Shown: positions 35,291 to 44,815, counted from the first letter of the stretch. The stretch: DNA of 64,000 nucleotides from an uncultured Eubacteriales bacterium (GCA_934647945.1 CAKUFK010000003.1:1-64000); one strand, 5' to 3'. Notes: generated from the letters alone by a model not told the origin. Translations and numbers: made by a program.

Positions 35291-36886
35291 TTACCCAACC
35301 AGATCTTTCAGATCGTGTACCGAGGGATTGACATGCCGCAGCCGCTTACCCGTTTTTGCCGTGTAGGCCGCAAAGCTGCCGCATTTTAGGATGGTGATCT
35401 CGAGCGGCTCCATACCGAGCAGCCGTTTGAGGTCCTTGTAGTCGTTGTCCAAGTATTTGAAGTAAATCCCCAGATGCTCCCGCAGAATCTCCTTTGTGAC
35501 GGCGCTGCTGGCCAGGGCATCGGGGTCGAGCTCAACATACAGATGCATATACGGGCGCTTGCGCGCGCCATATTCCTTCATGGCGATCCAGTCCCGGATC
35601 TTCAGTCCCGACAGGGTGATGACGGACTGGATGGTCGCCTCTGAAATCCGGGTGAAGGAAGCGATATCGATGATGGTGGGAACGCGGTCGATATAGGAGA
35701 AGCGAGGGATTCTGGTCCCGTCCCCGCTGTTTTCCAGGCCCATGCAGCGATAGACATCCCCCACCCGATACCGCATGAAGGCGCCGCCCTTTAGCACCGA
35801 GATCACCAGCTCATATTTCTCGCCCGGCCGCACCTCGTCCATCAGATAGGTACGGGGCTCATAAGAGGGATCGTCGAAGCTTTTCTCCATCTCGTCTTCC
35901 GGGATGAATTCATAAAAGCAGGTGTCGGGGAAAAAGTACATGCCGTCCCTCGTCCAGGTCTCGGTCCCGATGCAGGAGGGCTCGGTCCCCGCGAAAAGCT
36001 CCATGGGCCGCACGCCCCAGAGCTCCTCGAGCTCGTCCTTGTAGCAGGCGTTGTCGGTGCCGGCGCACATAAAGCCCTTGAGCTTGAACAGATCGCGGGG
36101 CTTGAGCTCGCGCCCTTCCTGCTTGCAGCGGTATTTGGCGGCGGCAAGGCGGAGCAGGCGCAGGGGGGATAGGCCAGCCAGCCGGCTGCCGGAAGAACCG
36201 GAGGAGGATTTGCCGCCCATGGAGGACAGGCTGTGGCTGACGTAGGTGGCGACGCTCCCCACTCCGAAGAAGAACTCGATCCCTCGCTTCAGCCCCATTT
36301 TAAAGCCCAGCTTGTTCCGTTCGCTGAAGGTCATCTTGACCGCGTCCTTGACTGGGGGGAGGAATTCCATGCCGATCTCTTCGCCAAGCGCGAGCGGGAA
36401 GAGCCCGGTCGCGTAGGGAAGGGGTGCTAGGGCGTACAGGATCTTATCGGTGGCGCGGACATTGAATTTGCCCCGTCCGTTGCTGGTGGACAGCATCAGG
36501 CAGGCCAGTATGTTGTTGCGGTAGGTATCCAGCATGCCGCTCGTATATGGGGCGACCTTCACGGGATGGCGTCCGCCCTCCCAGGTGGTCTGAATCCAGA
36601 CAATAGGGGTGTCGGGCAGCATATCCCCCCGTTTTTGCAGGAGAATGTCCGCATAGTCCTCATAGGAGGTCAGCTTGACGGCCCGGCGGAATTCCTCGAT
36701 GGTCCGCGGATGCTTGTCATCCAGGATCCGCCGCCCCAGGGCGCTGCCGCTCCACAGGGCGATCTGCTCTTCCATCAGACGGGTCTGGATGCGCATATAG
36801 CCGTCGATATCCAGATCTAGAAAACCGCAATATTCGCTCCACATCTGGTCGTACTGGCGTTTTTTCAGTTTTTCTTCAAACTTCAT
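35291..36886 (-). CDS. GH3-family acyl-adenylating ligase
   Basis: A 531-residue member of the GH3 (auxin-responsive promoter) family. Plant relatives adenylate a carboxylic acid and couple it to an amino acid. Recognisable elements are YTSGMLDTYRNN (the phosphate-binding loop, usually TSGT), ELFAGTEPSCIGTE and AFMRYRVGDVYRC, the last matching the conserved YRxGD adenylation motif. The bacterial substrate is unknown. GGGAG precedes ATG 36886, and the gene overlaps the upstream methyltransferase-like gene by 11 bases, so they are coupled. Start region MKFEEKLKKRQYDQMWSEYC matches bacterial homologues as I recall them. Confidence 0.85.
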   Translation of the reverse strand: MKFEEKLKKRQYDQMWSEYCGFLDLDIDGYMRIQTRLMEEQIALWSGSALGRRILDDKHPRTIEEFRRAVKLTSYEDYADILLQKRGDMLPDTPIVWIQTTWEGGRHPVKVAPYTSGMLDTYRNNILACLMLSTSNGRGKFNVRATDKILYALAPLPYATGLFPLALGEEIGMEFLPPVKDAVKMTFSERNKLGFKMGLKRGIEFFFGVGSVATYVSHSLSSMGGKSSSGSSGSRLAGLSPLRLLRLAAAKYRCKQEGRELKPRDLFKLKGFMCAGTDNACYKDELEELWGVRPMELFAGTEPSCIGTETWTRDGMYFFPDTCFYEFIPEDEMEKSFDDPSYEPRTYLMDEVRPGEKYELVISVLKGGAFMRYRVGDVYRCMGLENSGDGTRIPRFSYIDRVPTIIDIASFTRISEATIQSVITLSGLKIRDWIAMKEYGARKRPYMHLYVELDPDALASSAVTKEILREHLGIYFKYLDNDYKDLKRLLGMEPLEITILKCGSFAAYTAKTGKRLRHVNPSVHDLKDLVG

Positions 36887-37466
36887 GCGAACCGTCTCCC
36901 GTTCCGCGCCATGTCCGGACGCATTGCCGTATGCTCCGGACGTTCGGTAGTAAAAAAGGGGTGGATTGGCGGTAGTCGTCGTATTCGGGGAACTGTTTGG
37001 GGAAGGACCAGCGGTCCTGAAACACGACATACGCGATGTCGAACAAAGTAAAGACAACAAACGCCGCCAGAAGCATCCGAGTCCCCAGGGCGGCGTACAG
37101 GCATAGATAAAACCCCGACAGCCAGAGCACGCCGGGATGGCGGCACAAGGCGTATACGCCGCTGCGGCATAGAGACGGGGCGGTTGTCCCATGGATATAG
37201 GTGTCATGGAAGGGCAGGGCGAAAAAAAGGGTATAAACCAGCAGTACTAAAAAAAGAAAGGCCAAAAGGGTGAAAATGAAAAAAACCGGCCAGACGATAT
37301 GCCTCCCCCACAGTCCCTGCCAGACAAGGCCGGCGGTGGAGGAGAGGAGCAGCAGGCACCCGGCGGCAAAGCCGATCCGGAACGGATAGAAACGGCCGGT
37401 CGCGCCGGCGATATCGTAAAAGAAAAACAGAACGAAAGCGGCGCATCCGAGCATAATCCACAGCAT
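36876..37466 (-). CDS. Isoprenylcysteine methyltransferase-like membrane protein
   Basis: A 196-residue protein with about five hydrophobic segments. The C-terminal half carries SGVYALCRHPGVLWLSGFY, the RHP motif region of the ICMT/NnrU/PEMT group, and ends FPEYDDYRQSTPFLLPN, again typical of this fold. It may methylate a small lipid or carboxylate using SAM, but no substrate is suggested beyond its coupling to the GH3 ligase. ATG 37466 has GGAAGGAG about 11 bases upstream. It is first in the operon behind a near-consensus promoter. Confidence 0.72.
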   Translation of the reverse strand: MLWIMLGCAAFVLFFFYDIAGATGRFYPFRIGFAAGCLLLLSSTAGLVWQGLWGRHIVWPVFFIFTLLAFLFLVLLVYTLFFALPFHDTYIHGTTAPSLCRSGVYALCRHPGVLWLSGFYLCLYAALGTRMLLAAFVVFTLFDIAYVVFQDRWSFPKQFPEYDDYRQSTPFLLPNVRSIRQCVRTWRGTGDGSHEV

Positions 37467-37627
37467 GTCGGGCACCGCTCCTTCCAATGAGCAACACATC
37501 CGGGTCACTCAAGACGATCCGTGACCTGGGATTCATATGGCAAATAGGCAGAAAATTCGGCACTTCAACCCTCTCCCCGTCTGTGAGGGCAGAGAGGCGT
37601 CGACGGTTCCAGGAGAGACATAAAATA

Positions 37628-37656
37628 ATTGTATCGAAAAAACGGCTATTTGGCAA
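37628..37656 (-). promoter_or_regulatory. Promoter of the ICMT-like/GH3/HD-GYP operon
   Basis: On the minus strand TTGCCA and TACAAT are separated by exactly 17 bases. The leader to the first start codon is about 150 bases. Confidence 0.8.
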
Positions 37657-38092
37657 GAGAAATGTGTCGGCATATGTCGGTTGTGGAAATATATGGGAAA
37701 CACGTCGCCAAGTACACCAAATGGGGATGCCGGTTTTTGTGTGATAAACACACAAATGGTCACGAATTGCTGTTTTTGTTCGAAACGAGGTGTGGAATTT
37801 TATGATGTGAGACCAATCGGTTGAAGAGACGTTTTCCTGCAGGATCCCAGAAGGCCGTCTGTGCGTCTCTGCCGCAGAGCGGGACGCAATCACTCTATAT
37901 GTTCGGCTGCCCGGCTCTCTCCCAAAACCGTCCGCTCCTCACGAGACAGCCCAATCCGCTTTTCTTCCATCTGTTCTTGTGTGACGATTTCATCCAGAAC
38001 AGGCATAGAGGCTTTCGTCTGCGGTTATTGAGGAAATCGGCGGGCTTAAACCCCGGCAACACGTATGGAAAAAAGGGAGGAAGGGCGGTTGG

Positions 38093-38121
38093 TTGTATAA
38101 ACCGCGCAAACGTGGTACAAT
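38093..38121 (+). promoter_or_regulatory. Promoter of the ABC exporter operon
   Basis: TTGTAT (38093-38098), 17 bases, TACAAT (38116-38121) with TGG extension. Its position rules out translation starts upstream of about 38130 and supports TTG 38168. Confidence 0.75.
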
Positions 38122-38167
38122 AACCCTCAAACGCGCCCGTCGGGGCGATTACCGGAGGTGGCTGTCC

Positions 38168-39892
38168 TTGGCCATTGGTAAACTGGCGAAATTCCTGAAA
38201 CCCTATACCTGGCAGTGCATCGTGGGGCCGCTCGCCAAGCTGGCGGAGGCGGTGCTTGAGCTCTATCTGCCGCTGCTGATGGCCCGTGTCATCGATGAAG
38301 GCGTGGTCAAGGGGGACACCGGCTATATTCTGCGGATGGGCGGGGCGATGCTCGGAATCGTCACGGTCGGCCTGCTCTGCGCCCTGGTTTGCCAGTATGT
38401 CGCCTCGGTCACCTCGCAGGGCTTCGGCACCGAGCTGCGCAACACCCTGTTCCGGCGGATATCCGCTTTTTCCCACGCGGAGCTGGACCGTTTCGGTACT
38501 CCCTCCCTGATTAACCGGGTTACCAGTGATGTCAATCAGCTGCAATACGCTGTGGCCATGCTTATCCGTTTGGTGATCCGGGCGCCCTTTTTATGTGTCG
38601 GCGGCATTGTCATGGCCATGATCATCGACCTCAAGCTGGCCTTGGTCATCATCTTGGCGATCCCCTTGTTCGTGCTGGTCATCGTTTTCATCATGCGCAA
38701 AACCGTGCCGCTCCATCAGAAAGTACAAGGACGCCTGGACACGCTGACACGGATCCTGCGGGAAAATCTGTCGGGGGTGCGGGTCATCCGCGCCTTTGCC
38801 CGCACAGGAGAAGAAGAGGCCCGCTTCGGCGAGGCGACCAGATCCCATACCGATGCGGCGGTACGGGTGGGGAAGCTCTCCGCCGTCCTCAATCCGCTGA
38901 CTCAGTTCATCATGAACCTCGCCGTACTGTTCATCGTCTGGTTTGGCGGGGTGAGGGTCGAAGCGGGCGGGATGACCACAGGGGAGATCATCGCGTTTAT
39001 CAATTATGTCAATCAGATCCTCGTTGCCCTGATCGTAGTGGCCAATCTGGTGATTACGTTTGCGAGGGCGTTTGCCTCGGCCGGCCGGGTGGCCGAGGTG
39101 CTGGATACCGAGCCCTCCATCCGGGACGGGGAGGATACCGCGGTGGAGGATCCTGCCGCTCCGGCGGTGGAGTTCCGGGATGTCGATTTCGCTTACAGCA
39201 CGGGGGAAAGCGCCCTGGAAAACATTTCATTTTCTGTCCCCCGGGGTGCTACGGTGGGGGTCATCGGCGGAACGGGCTCCGGAAAGTCCACCTTGATGGC
39301 GCTTATCGTCCGGTTTTACGACGCCACGAAGGGGACCGTGCTGCTCGGCGGTGTGGATGTGCGGGCGTATTCCGTTGCGGCCCTGCGCCGAAAAATCGGC
39401 CTCGTTCCGCAGCGGGTGGAGCTGTTTTCCGGAACCGTCGCGGACAACATCCGCTGGGGCCGGGAAGACGCCAGCGAAGACGAGATCCGCGCCGCCGCGG
39501 CCATGGCTCAGGCGGCAGAATTCATCGAAAGCCGGCCGGAGGGGTATGACGCCCCGGTCGAACGGGGCGGGGCGAATCTTTCGGGCGGGCAGCGTCAGCG
39601 ATTAACCATCGCCAGGGCCCTTGTTCGCCGCCCGGAGATCCTGATTCTGGATGATTCCACCAGTGCGCTGGACTATGCGACCGACGCCGCTCTCCGCCGT
39701 GCCGTCGCCGGGGCGGAGGGGATGACGGTGTTCCTCGTTTCCCAGCGGGTCAGCGCCGTCAAAAACGCCGACCGGATCCTGGTGCTCGACGACGGGATAT
39801 TGGCCGGGGCAGGGACTCACGACGAGCTGCTCGCCTCCTGCGAACCCTATCGGGAGATCTGCCATTCTCAGGAAAGGGGGAATGGGCAGTGA
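38168..39892 (+). CDS. ABC exporter half-transporter, degenerate ATPase site
   Basis: A 574-residue type IV exporter: six membrane helices (about 15-310) then an ATPase. Walker A is GGTGSGKST, signature NLSGGQRQRLTIARALV and Walker B ILILDDSTSALD. The catalytic Glu after Walker B is replaced by Asp, as in the non-catalytic half of heterodimers such as TM287/288 and BmrCD. The start is TTG 38168: GGAGGTG at 38154-38160 is ideally placed. It overlaps its partner by four bases (GTGA). Substrate is not predictable, but multidrug or lipid export is usual. Confidence 0.88.
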   Translation: MAIGKLAKFLKPYTWQCIVGPLAKLAEAVLELYLPLLMARVIDEGVVKGDTGYILRMGGAMLGIVTVGLLCALVCQYVASVTSQGFGTELRNTLFRRISAFSHAELDRFGTPSLINRVTSDVNQLQYAVAMLIRLVIRAPFLCVGGIVMAMIIDLKLALVIILAIPLFVLVIVFIMRKTVPLHQKVQGRLDTLTRILRENLSGVRVIRAFARTGEEEARFGEATRSHTDAAVRVGKLSAVLNPLTQFIMNLAVLFIVWFGGVRVEAGGMTTGEIIAFINYVNQILVALIVVANLVITFARAFASAGRVAEVLDTEPSIRDGEDTAVEDPAAPAVEFRDVDFAYSTGESALENISFSVPRGATVGVIGGTGSGKSTLMALIVRFYDATKGTVLLGGVDVRAYSVAALRRKIGLVPQRVELFSGTVADNIRWGREDASEDEIRAAAAMAQAAEFIESRPEGYDAPVERGGANLSGGQRQRLTIARALVRRPEILILDDSTSALDYATDAALRRAVAGAEGMTVFLVSQRVSAVKNADRILVLDDGILAGAGTHDELLASCEPYREICHSQERGNGQ

Positions 39893-41649
39893 AAGCATCA
39901 AAAACGAAAACCGGCCCCCTCCGCCGTTTGCTGGGGGTGGTCGGGAGGAACAAATGGCCGCTCGCCGGTGTGTTCTTCTGCGCTGTTTTGGGCAATACGG
40001 GGATCCTGATCGCGCCGAAGCTCGTCGGCCGGGCCATCAATCTGATCATGCCTCAAGGCGGCCCGACCGACTGGGCGGCCCTGATCCGCACCCTCCTCCT
40101 CATCGCCGCCGTGGTGGCCGTAGGCTGTTTGTTCAACTGGCTGACCGCTCTGTGCGCGAACCTGGTGGCCAACCGGACGGTCCGCGCGCTGCGGGACGAT
40201 CTCTTCGCCAAACTCGGCCGCCTGCCGCTCAAATACTTCGATACCCATTCCCGCGGCGACATCATCAGCCGGTTTTCCAACGATATCGACGCGATTTCGG
40301 ACGGCCTCAACCAGGGAATCGTGCAGTTGGTTTCGGGTGTACTGACGGTACTGCTCTGTCTCGTGTTCATGCTGTCCCTCAACCCGCTCGTCACCCTGGT
40401 GGCGGTGTTTGTCACGCCGCTCTGCTTTTTGGTCGGGTTTGCGATCACCCGTTACGGCAGCCGCCGTTTCCGGGAACAGAGCCGGGTGCTCGGCCGTCTG
40501 GGCGGCTATGCCGAGGAGATGATCACCGGGCAGCAGACGGTGAAGGCGTTCGGATATGAAGGCCGTTCGTTCGAGCGGTTCCGTGAAATCAATGCCGAGC
40601 TGTACGAGTGCGGCTACCGGGCCCAGTTCGCTTCGGCGCTGGTCAATCCGTCCACCCGTTTCGTCACCAATATCGCGTATGTCCTCGTCGGGGTATTCGG
40701 CATCCTCGCGGTGCTGCGGGGGAGCCTGGATATCGGCGGCGTAGCGAGCTTTTTAACCTATACCGTGCAGTTTTCCAAGCCGTTCAACGAGATCACAGCC
40801 ATCACCATGCAGCTCCAGCTCGCCATGGCGTCGGCCCGCCGCGTTTTCGCCGTCATGGATGAACCGGAACAAGAACCGGAGGCGGAGGGCGCCGCAGTGC
40901 TGGAAAACGCTGCGGGGGCCGTCGCGTTTTCCCATGTGCGGTTCGCGTATTCCCCCGACCGGCCCTTGATTTCGGATTTCAACCTGAAGGTGGAGCCCGG
41001 CACCACCGTGGCGATCGTCGGCCCCACCGGGGCAGGCAAGACCACCCTCGTCAATCTGCTCATGCGGTTTTATGAGGTGGACGGCGGGACAATCGAGGTG
41101 GACGGCCGTGGGATTGTGACCTTCACACGGGATTCCCTGCGCCGCAGCTTCGGCATGGTGCTGCAGGAGACCTGGCTGTTTGCCGGAACTATCCGGGAGA
41201 ATCTGGCGTACGGCCGCCCCGACGCCACCGACGAGGAGATCGAGGCCGCCGCCAGGGCAGCCCACGCCCACAGCTTCATCCGCCGTTTGCCCGAGGGATA
41301 CGACACCCCGATCACCGAGGACGGCGGCAACCTGTCCCAGGGGCAGAAACAGCTCCTGACCATCGCCAGGGCCATGCTGCTCGACGCGCCCATGCTGATC
41401 CTCGACGAAGCGACCAGCTCGGTGGATATCCTGACCGAAATGCGGATCCAGCGGGCTTTCCGCAACATGATGCGCGGCAAGACGACGTTCATCATCGCTC
41501 ACCGCCTTTCCACCATCCGGGACGCGGATATCATCCTGGTGCTGAACAAGGGCGATGTGGTCGAGGCGGGGTCCCATGAGGAGCTGCTGAAAAGGCGGGG
41601 ATTCTACTGGACCCTCTATAATTCCCAGTTCGCGCCGACGGAAGGCTGA
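39889..41649 (+). CDS. ABC exporter half-transporter, canonical ATPase site
   Basis: A 586-residue partner of the preceding protein. Six membrane helices are followed by an ATPase with Walker A GPTGAGKTT, signature NLSQGQKQLLTIARAML and Walker B LILDEATSSVD with the catalytic Glu present. The H-loop is IIAHRLSTI. The signature here has Gln instead of Gly at the third place (LSQGQ), typical of the canonical member of heterodimers. GTG start within the stop of the first gene implies equal production of both halves. Confidence 0.92.
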   Translation: MKASKTKTGPLRRLLGVVGRNKWPLAGVFFCAVLGNTGILIAPKLVGRAINLIMPQGGPTDWAALIRTLLLIAAVVAVGCLFNWLTALCANLVANRTVRALRDDLFAKLGRLPLKYFDTHSRGDIISRFSNDIDAISDGLNQGIVQLVSGVLTVLLCLVFMLSLNPLVTLVAVFVTPLCFLVGFAITRYGSRRFREQSRVLGRLGGYAEEMITGQQTVKAFGYEGRSFERFREINAELYECGYRAQFASALVNPSTRFVTNIAYVLVGVFGILAVLRGSLDIGGVASFLTYTVQFSKPFNEITAITMQLQLAMASARRVFAVMDEPEQEPEAEGAAVLENAAGAVAFSHVRFAYSPDRPLISDFNLKVEPGTTVAIVGPTGAGKTTLVNLLMRFYEVDGGTIEVDGRGIVTFTRDSLRRSFGMVLQETWLFAGTIRENLAYGRPDATDEEIEAAARAAHAHSFIRRLPEGYDTPITEDGGNLSQGQKQLLTIARAMLLDAPMLILDEATSSVDILTEMRIQRAFRNMMRGKTTFIIAHRLSTIRDADIILVLNKGDVVEAGSHEELLKRRGFYWTLYNSQFAPTEG

Positions 41650-41707
41650 GGACATCGTGCCCGCCGGCCGCAGATGGCGGATCGGGCCCTTTGTCCCGCG
41701 AGGGCGG

Positions 41708-41736
41708 TTGCGGGACCGCTGCATTTATGGTATACT
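41708..41736 (+). promoter_or_regulatory. Promoter of the lipoprotein gene
   Basis: TTGCGG (41708-41713), 17 bases, then TGG-TATACT (41731-41736). Confidence 0.65.
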
Positions 41737-41780
41737 GATTTTCGACGGCTTCGGCCATTTTTCCGCAAAGGAGAGTATCT

Positions 41781-42293
41781 ATGAAACGGATTTGCCGGAT
41801 CCTGCCGGTGCTGCTGGTGCCGCTGCTGCTCCTCGCCGCCTGCAAGCAGGAGCCGCCGGACGCGGGCAGCTCGGAGGTGTCCGAAACCCTGCCGGAGATC
41901 ACCAACCCGACCTTTGTCAGCGTGGATATCGAAACCCTTCTGACGGCGGCGGAGGTGTCGGAGGCTTTGGGGGAGACCGTCACCGGCCCTGAGGCGTACT
42001 ACCAGGACGCCCCGATGATCCGCTTTGCCTCTGAGGACGGGCGGCATTTCGTCGATATCATGGTCGCGGACGCGAGCCGGGCCGAGTTTGACGAGATGAA
42101 GGAGGGATATGCCGACCTCACCGAGGCGCCGAACCTGGGGGAGGCGGGCTATTGGAGCGCCGACGCGGCGATGCTGGTGGTGTACCGCGAACCCTATATG
42201 CTGGGGGTGGCGGTCGGTTTGCCGGACGAAGGGGATGCACGGCTTGTGGCCGCCAGACAGGTGATGAGCCTGGTTTTGCAGCATCTGCCCTGA
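41781..42293 (+). CDS. Putative lipoprotein of unknown function
   Basis: A 170-residue protein with a signal peptide ending in the lipobox LAAC (Cys21). The mature domain is acidic, with ETLLTAAEVSEALGETVTG and an alpha/beta pattern; I recognise no family. AAAGGAGAG precedes the ATG. It has its own promoter and lies between the ABC exporter and the amino-acid importer without obvious link to either. Confidence 0.65.
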   Translation: MKRICRILPVLLVPLLLLAACKQEPPDAGSSEVSETLPEITNPTFVSVDIETLLTAAEVSEALGETVTGPEAYYQDAPMIRFASEDGRHFVDIMVADASRAEFDEMKEGYADLTEAPNLGEAGYWSADAAMLVVYREPYMLGVAVGLPDEGDARLVAARQVMSLVLQHLP

Positions 42294-42341
42294 TATGCGC
42301 CCCATTTCACGGCACTTTCCTGCAAAAGCGCCGGTTTTCTC

Positions 42342-42370
42342 TTGATTTTCAGCTTCGTATCCTATATAAT
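42342..42370 (+). promoter_or_regulatory. Promoter of the amino-acid importer
   Basis: TTGATT (42342-42347) and TATAAT (42365-42370) with a 17-base spacer, 54 bases before the start codon. Confidence 0.8.
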
Positions 42371-42423
42371 AAACGACGATCATGTGGTGAACGTCCCATT
42401 TTGGACTATTGGAGGAGATTTGT

Positions 42424-43236
42424 GTGAAAAAGCTGCTGAAATTGGCCGCTGTTGGCCTGGCCGCCGTCCTGACGGCTGTATCCCTGTCCGCCTGCGGCGC
42501 CGATACGGGCGCCGGTACGTCGGCTCCTGCTTCGAATGGAGCCTCCGCAGGGGGAACGAAACTGAGCCTCGTTAAGGAAGGCACCCTGATTATGGGGACC
42601 AACGCCGAGTTCCCGCCCTTCGAATATAAAGAGGGCACCGGCTTTGCCGGTATCGACGTGGACATCATGAAGGCCATCGCCGACAAGCTGGAACTGAAGC
42701 TTGAAATTGAGGACATGGCGTTCGAGTCCCTGACCCAGTCCTTTGGCAAGATCGACGTCATCGCCGCCGGCTTTACGATCGATCCGACCAGGGAAGAAAC
42801 CTGTGATTTCTCGGATAAATACTTCAACGCCACCCAGACCGTTATCCTGAAGGCGGACAGCACCATTGCCACCCTGGACGACCTCAAGGGCAAGAAGATC
42901 GGCGTCCAGTCCGGTACCACGGGAAAAGACAAGGCTGAGGAAGTCACGGACGCGGCCAAGGTCACCCAGTACAACAACGGCTCTCTCGCCGTCGAGGCAC
43001 TGGTCAGCGGCCAGATCGATGCCGTCATCATCGACAAAAACCCCGCCATGGCCTATAAGGATCAGCATGGCGACGCCGTCAAGCTGCTCGAGGGCCTGTT
43101 TGACGAAGAAGAATATGCGCTGGCCGTCAAGAAGGGAAACAAGGAACTTCTCGACGCGATCAACCAGGCGCTGAAGGACATCAAGGCCGACGGTACCTTC
43201 GACAAAATCGTCGAGAAATACATCCCGAGCAAATAA
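42424..43236 (+). CDS. Polar amino acid ABC transporter, substrate-binding lipoprotein
   Basis: A 270-residue SBP_bac_3-type binding protein. The signal peptide ends in the lipobox LSAC. The family start GTLIMGTNAEFPPFEYKEG and the middle FEIDVIAAGFTIDPTREE-like segment (KIDVIAAGFTIDPTREE) are typical of binders of Gln, Arg, Cys or similar. GTG 42424 is chosen, with GGAGGAG six bases upstream. It is followed by an intra-operon hairpin and then by the permease and ATPase. Confidence 0.92.
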   Translation: MKKLLKLAAVGLAAVLTAVSLSACGADTGAGTSAPASNGASAGGTKLSLVKEGTLIMGTNAEFPPFEYKEGTGFAGIDVDIMKAIADKLELKLEIEDMAFESLTQSFGKIDVIAAGFTIDPTREETCDFSDKYFNATQTVILKADSTIATLDDLKGKKIGVQSGTTGKDKAEEVTDAAKVTQYNNGSLAVEALVSGQIDAVIIDKNPAMAYKDQHGDAVKLLEGLFDEEEYALAVKKGNKELLDAINQALKDIKADGTFDKIVEKYIPSK

Positions 43237-43247
43237 AACATTGACGC

Positions 43248-43281
43248 GAAAAGCCGGCTGTGTCCCAACGGCCGGCTTTTC
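43248..43281 (+). terminator. Intra-operon hairpin after the binding-protein gene
   Basis: GAAAAGCCGGC (43248-43258) pairs with GCCGGCTTTTC (43271-43281), followed by a weak T tract. It mirrors the arrangement after livJ. Confidence 0.7.
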
Positions 43282-43319
43282 CCCGTTTTGTCGGGACAGG
43301 AGAAAAAGGAGGGGCGGTC

Positions 43320-44087
43320 TTGGGGGCTGTCGTACACTGGTTTGAAAATCTGGCGGATTCGTTTGCCAACGCCATTTATGTGACACTGATTCAAGAGGAT
43401 CAGTACAAGCAGCTGCTCCGCGGACTCGGAAAATCGCTGGAGCTGACGGCGATCGCCGCGGTGATCGGCGTGATCCTCGGCCTGCTGCTCGCCATCGCCA
43501 AGCTGCAGGATGTGGATAATCTCACCGGCAATCCGGTGGTGATCTGGATCCGCAAAATGGTGGCGGGCTTTGCCAATGGGTACATATCGGTTATCCGCGG
43601 GACCCCGGCCGTCGTCCAGCTGATGGTCATCTATTTCATCCTCTATCTCCGCGTCCTCAACAAGCTCCCGCTGTTCAGCGGGGTCTCCGATGTCGTTATC
43701 GCGTCCATTGCCTTCGGCATCAACTCGAGTGCCTACGTCGCGGAGATCATCCGCGCCGGCATCCTGGCCGTGGACAAGGGACAGACCGAGGCCGGCCGCT
43801 CCCTCGGCTTGTCGGGCGGATCGACGATGATCCACATCGTCATCCCCCAGGCGGTCAAGAACGTGCTGCCGGCCCTCGGAAACGAATTCATCGTCCTGCT
43901 CAAGGAAACCTCGGTCGCGGGCTATATCGGCATCGCCGACCTGACCAAGGGCGCCCAGTCGGTGGGCAGCGTGACCTACAACTATATCGTCCCCCTGCTC
44001 TGCGCGGCGTATATCTATTTCCTGATGACTACCGTGCTCTCCACCGGGCTGAATACTCTGGAAAGGCGGATGCGTAGAAGTGATTGA
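43320..44087 (+). CDS. Polar amino acid ABC transporter permease
   Basis: A 255-residue HisM/GlnP-type permease with five or six hydrophobic segments. The coupling and family pattern is clear: YISVIRGTPAVVQLMVIYF and FGINSSAYVAEIIRAGILAV, then GQTEAGRSLGLS. The reading frame extends to 43260, but AAAGGAGGGG lies five bases before TTG 43320, making that the start. It overlaps the ATPase gene by eight bases. Confidence 0.92.
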   Translation: MGAVVHWFENLADSFANAIYVTLIQEDQYKQLLRGLGKSLELTAIAAVIGVILGLLLAIAKLQDVDNLTGNPVVIWIRKMVAGFANGYISVIRGTPAVVQLMVIYFILYLRVLNKLPLFSGVSDVVIASIAFGINSSAYVAEIIRAGILAVDKGQTEAGRSLGLSGGSTMIHIVIPQAVKNVLPALGNEFIVLLKETSVAGYIGIADLTKGAQSVGSVTYNYIVPLLCAAYIYFLMTTVLSTGLNTLERRMRRSD

Positions 44088-44802
44088 CGTACAGAATCTC
44101 CACAAGTATTTCGGGGAACTCGAGGTCCTCAAGGGGATCGACGCCCATGTGGACAAGGGCGAGTGTGTCTGCGTGATCGGCCCGTCCGGCGGCGGCAAAT
44201 CCACCTTCCTGCGCTGCATCAACCTCCTCGAGGTCCCGACGAAGGGGGATATCGTCATCGAGGGGATCTCGGTGATGCAGAACCTGCGCCAGATCGATAA
44301 GCTGCGGCAGAAGGTGGGGATGGTGTTTCAGCAGTTCAACCTGTTTCCACACATGACCGTGATGCGCAACATCACCCTGGCCCCGACCAAGCTCAAAAAG
44401 ATGCCCCAGAACGAAGCGAATGAGCTCGCGATGGAGCTGCTGAACAAGGTCGGGCTGTCGGACAAGGCGATGGAATACCCGAGCCGCCTGTCCGGTGGGC
44501 AGAAGCAGCGGGTCGCCATCGCCCGCGCCCTCGCGATGGATCCAGACGTGCTGCTGTTCGACGAGCCGACCTCCGCACTGGATCCTGAAATGGTGGGCGA
44601 GGTTCTCGAGGTTATGAAGCAGCTGGCCAAGAACAACGCCACCATGGTGGTGGTCACCCATGAGATGGGCTTTGCCAGAGAGGTGGGGGACACCATCTTC
44701 TTTATCGACGGCGGCATCATCACGGAAAAAGGAACCCCCGGCGAGCTGTTCGGACATCCGCAGCATGCCCGGACCAAAGAGTTCCTTTCCAAAGTATTAT
44801 AA
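44080..44802 (+). CDS. glnQ: Polar amino acid ABC transporter ATPase (GlnQ-like)
   Basis: A 240-residue ATPase of the PAAT group. Walker A GPSGGGKST, Q-loop MVFQQFNLFPHMTV, signature RLSGGQKQRVAIARAL, Walker B LLFDEPTSALDPE and switch VTHEMGFAREV are all intact. It energises the preceding permease. The GTG start lies inside the permease end (GTGATTGA). Confidence 0.94.
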   Translation: MIDVQNLHKYFGELEVLKGIDAHVDKGECVCVIGPSGGGKSTFLRCINLLEVPTKGDIVIEGISVMQNLRQIDKLRQKVGMVFQQFNLFPHMTVMRNITLAPTKLKKMPQNEANELAMELLNKVGLSDKAMEYPSRLSGGQKQRVAIARALAMDPDVLLFDEPTSALDPEMVGEVLEVMKQLAKNNATMVVVTHEMGFAREVGDTIFFIDGGIITEKGTPGELFGHPQHARTKEFLSKVL

Positions 44803-44815
44803 AGGGGGACAGGGC

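Larger units (their letters stand above)
37467..38167. other. Intergenic region with divergent promoters
   Basis: About 700 bases without a convincing gene. It contains the minus promoter at 37628-37656 with a 150-base leader (including GGTCAC...GTGACC, about 37500-37525) and the plus promoter at 38093-38121. A short TTTGTGTG-ataaa-CACACAAA hairpin lies at 37736-37756. Confidence 0.5.
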
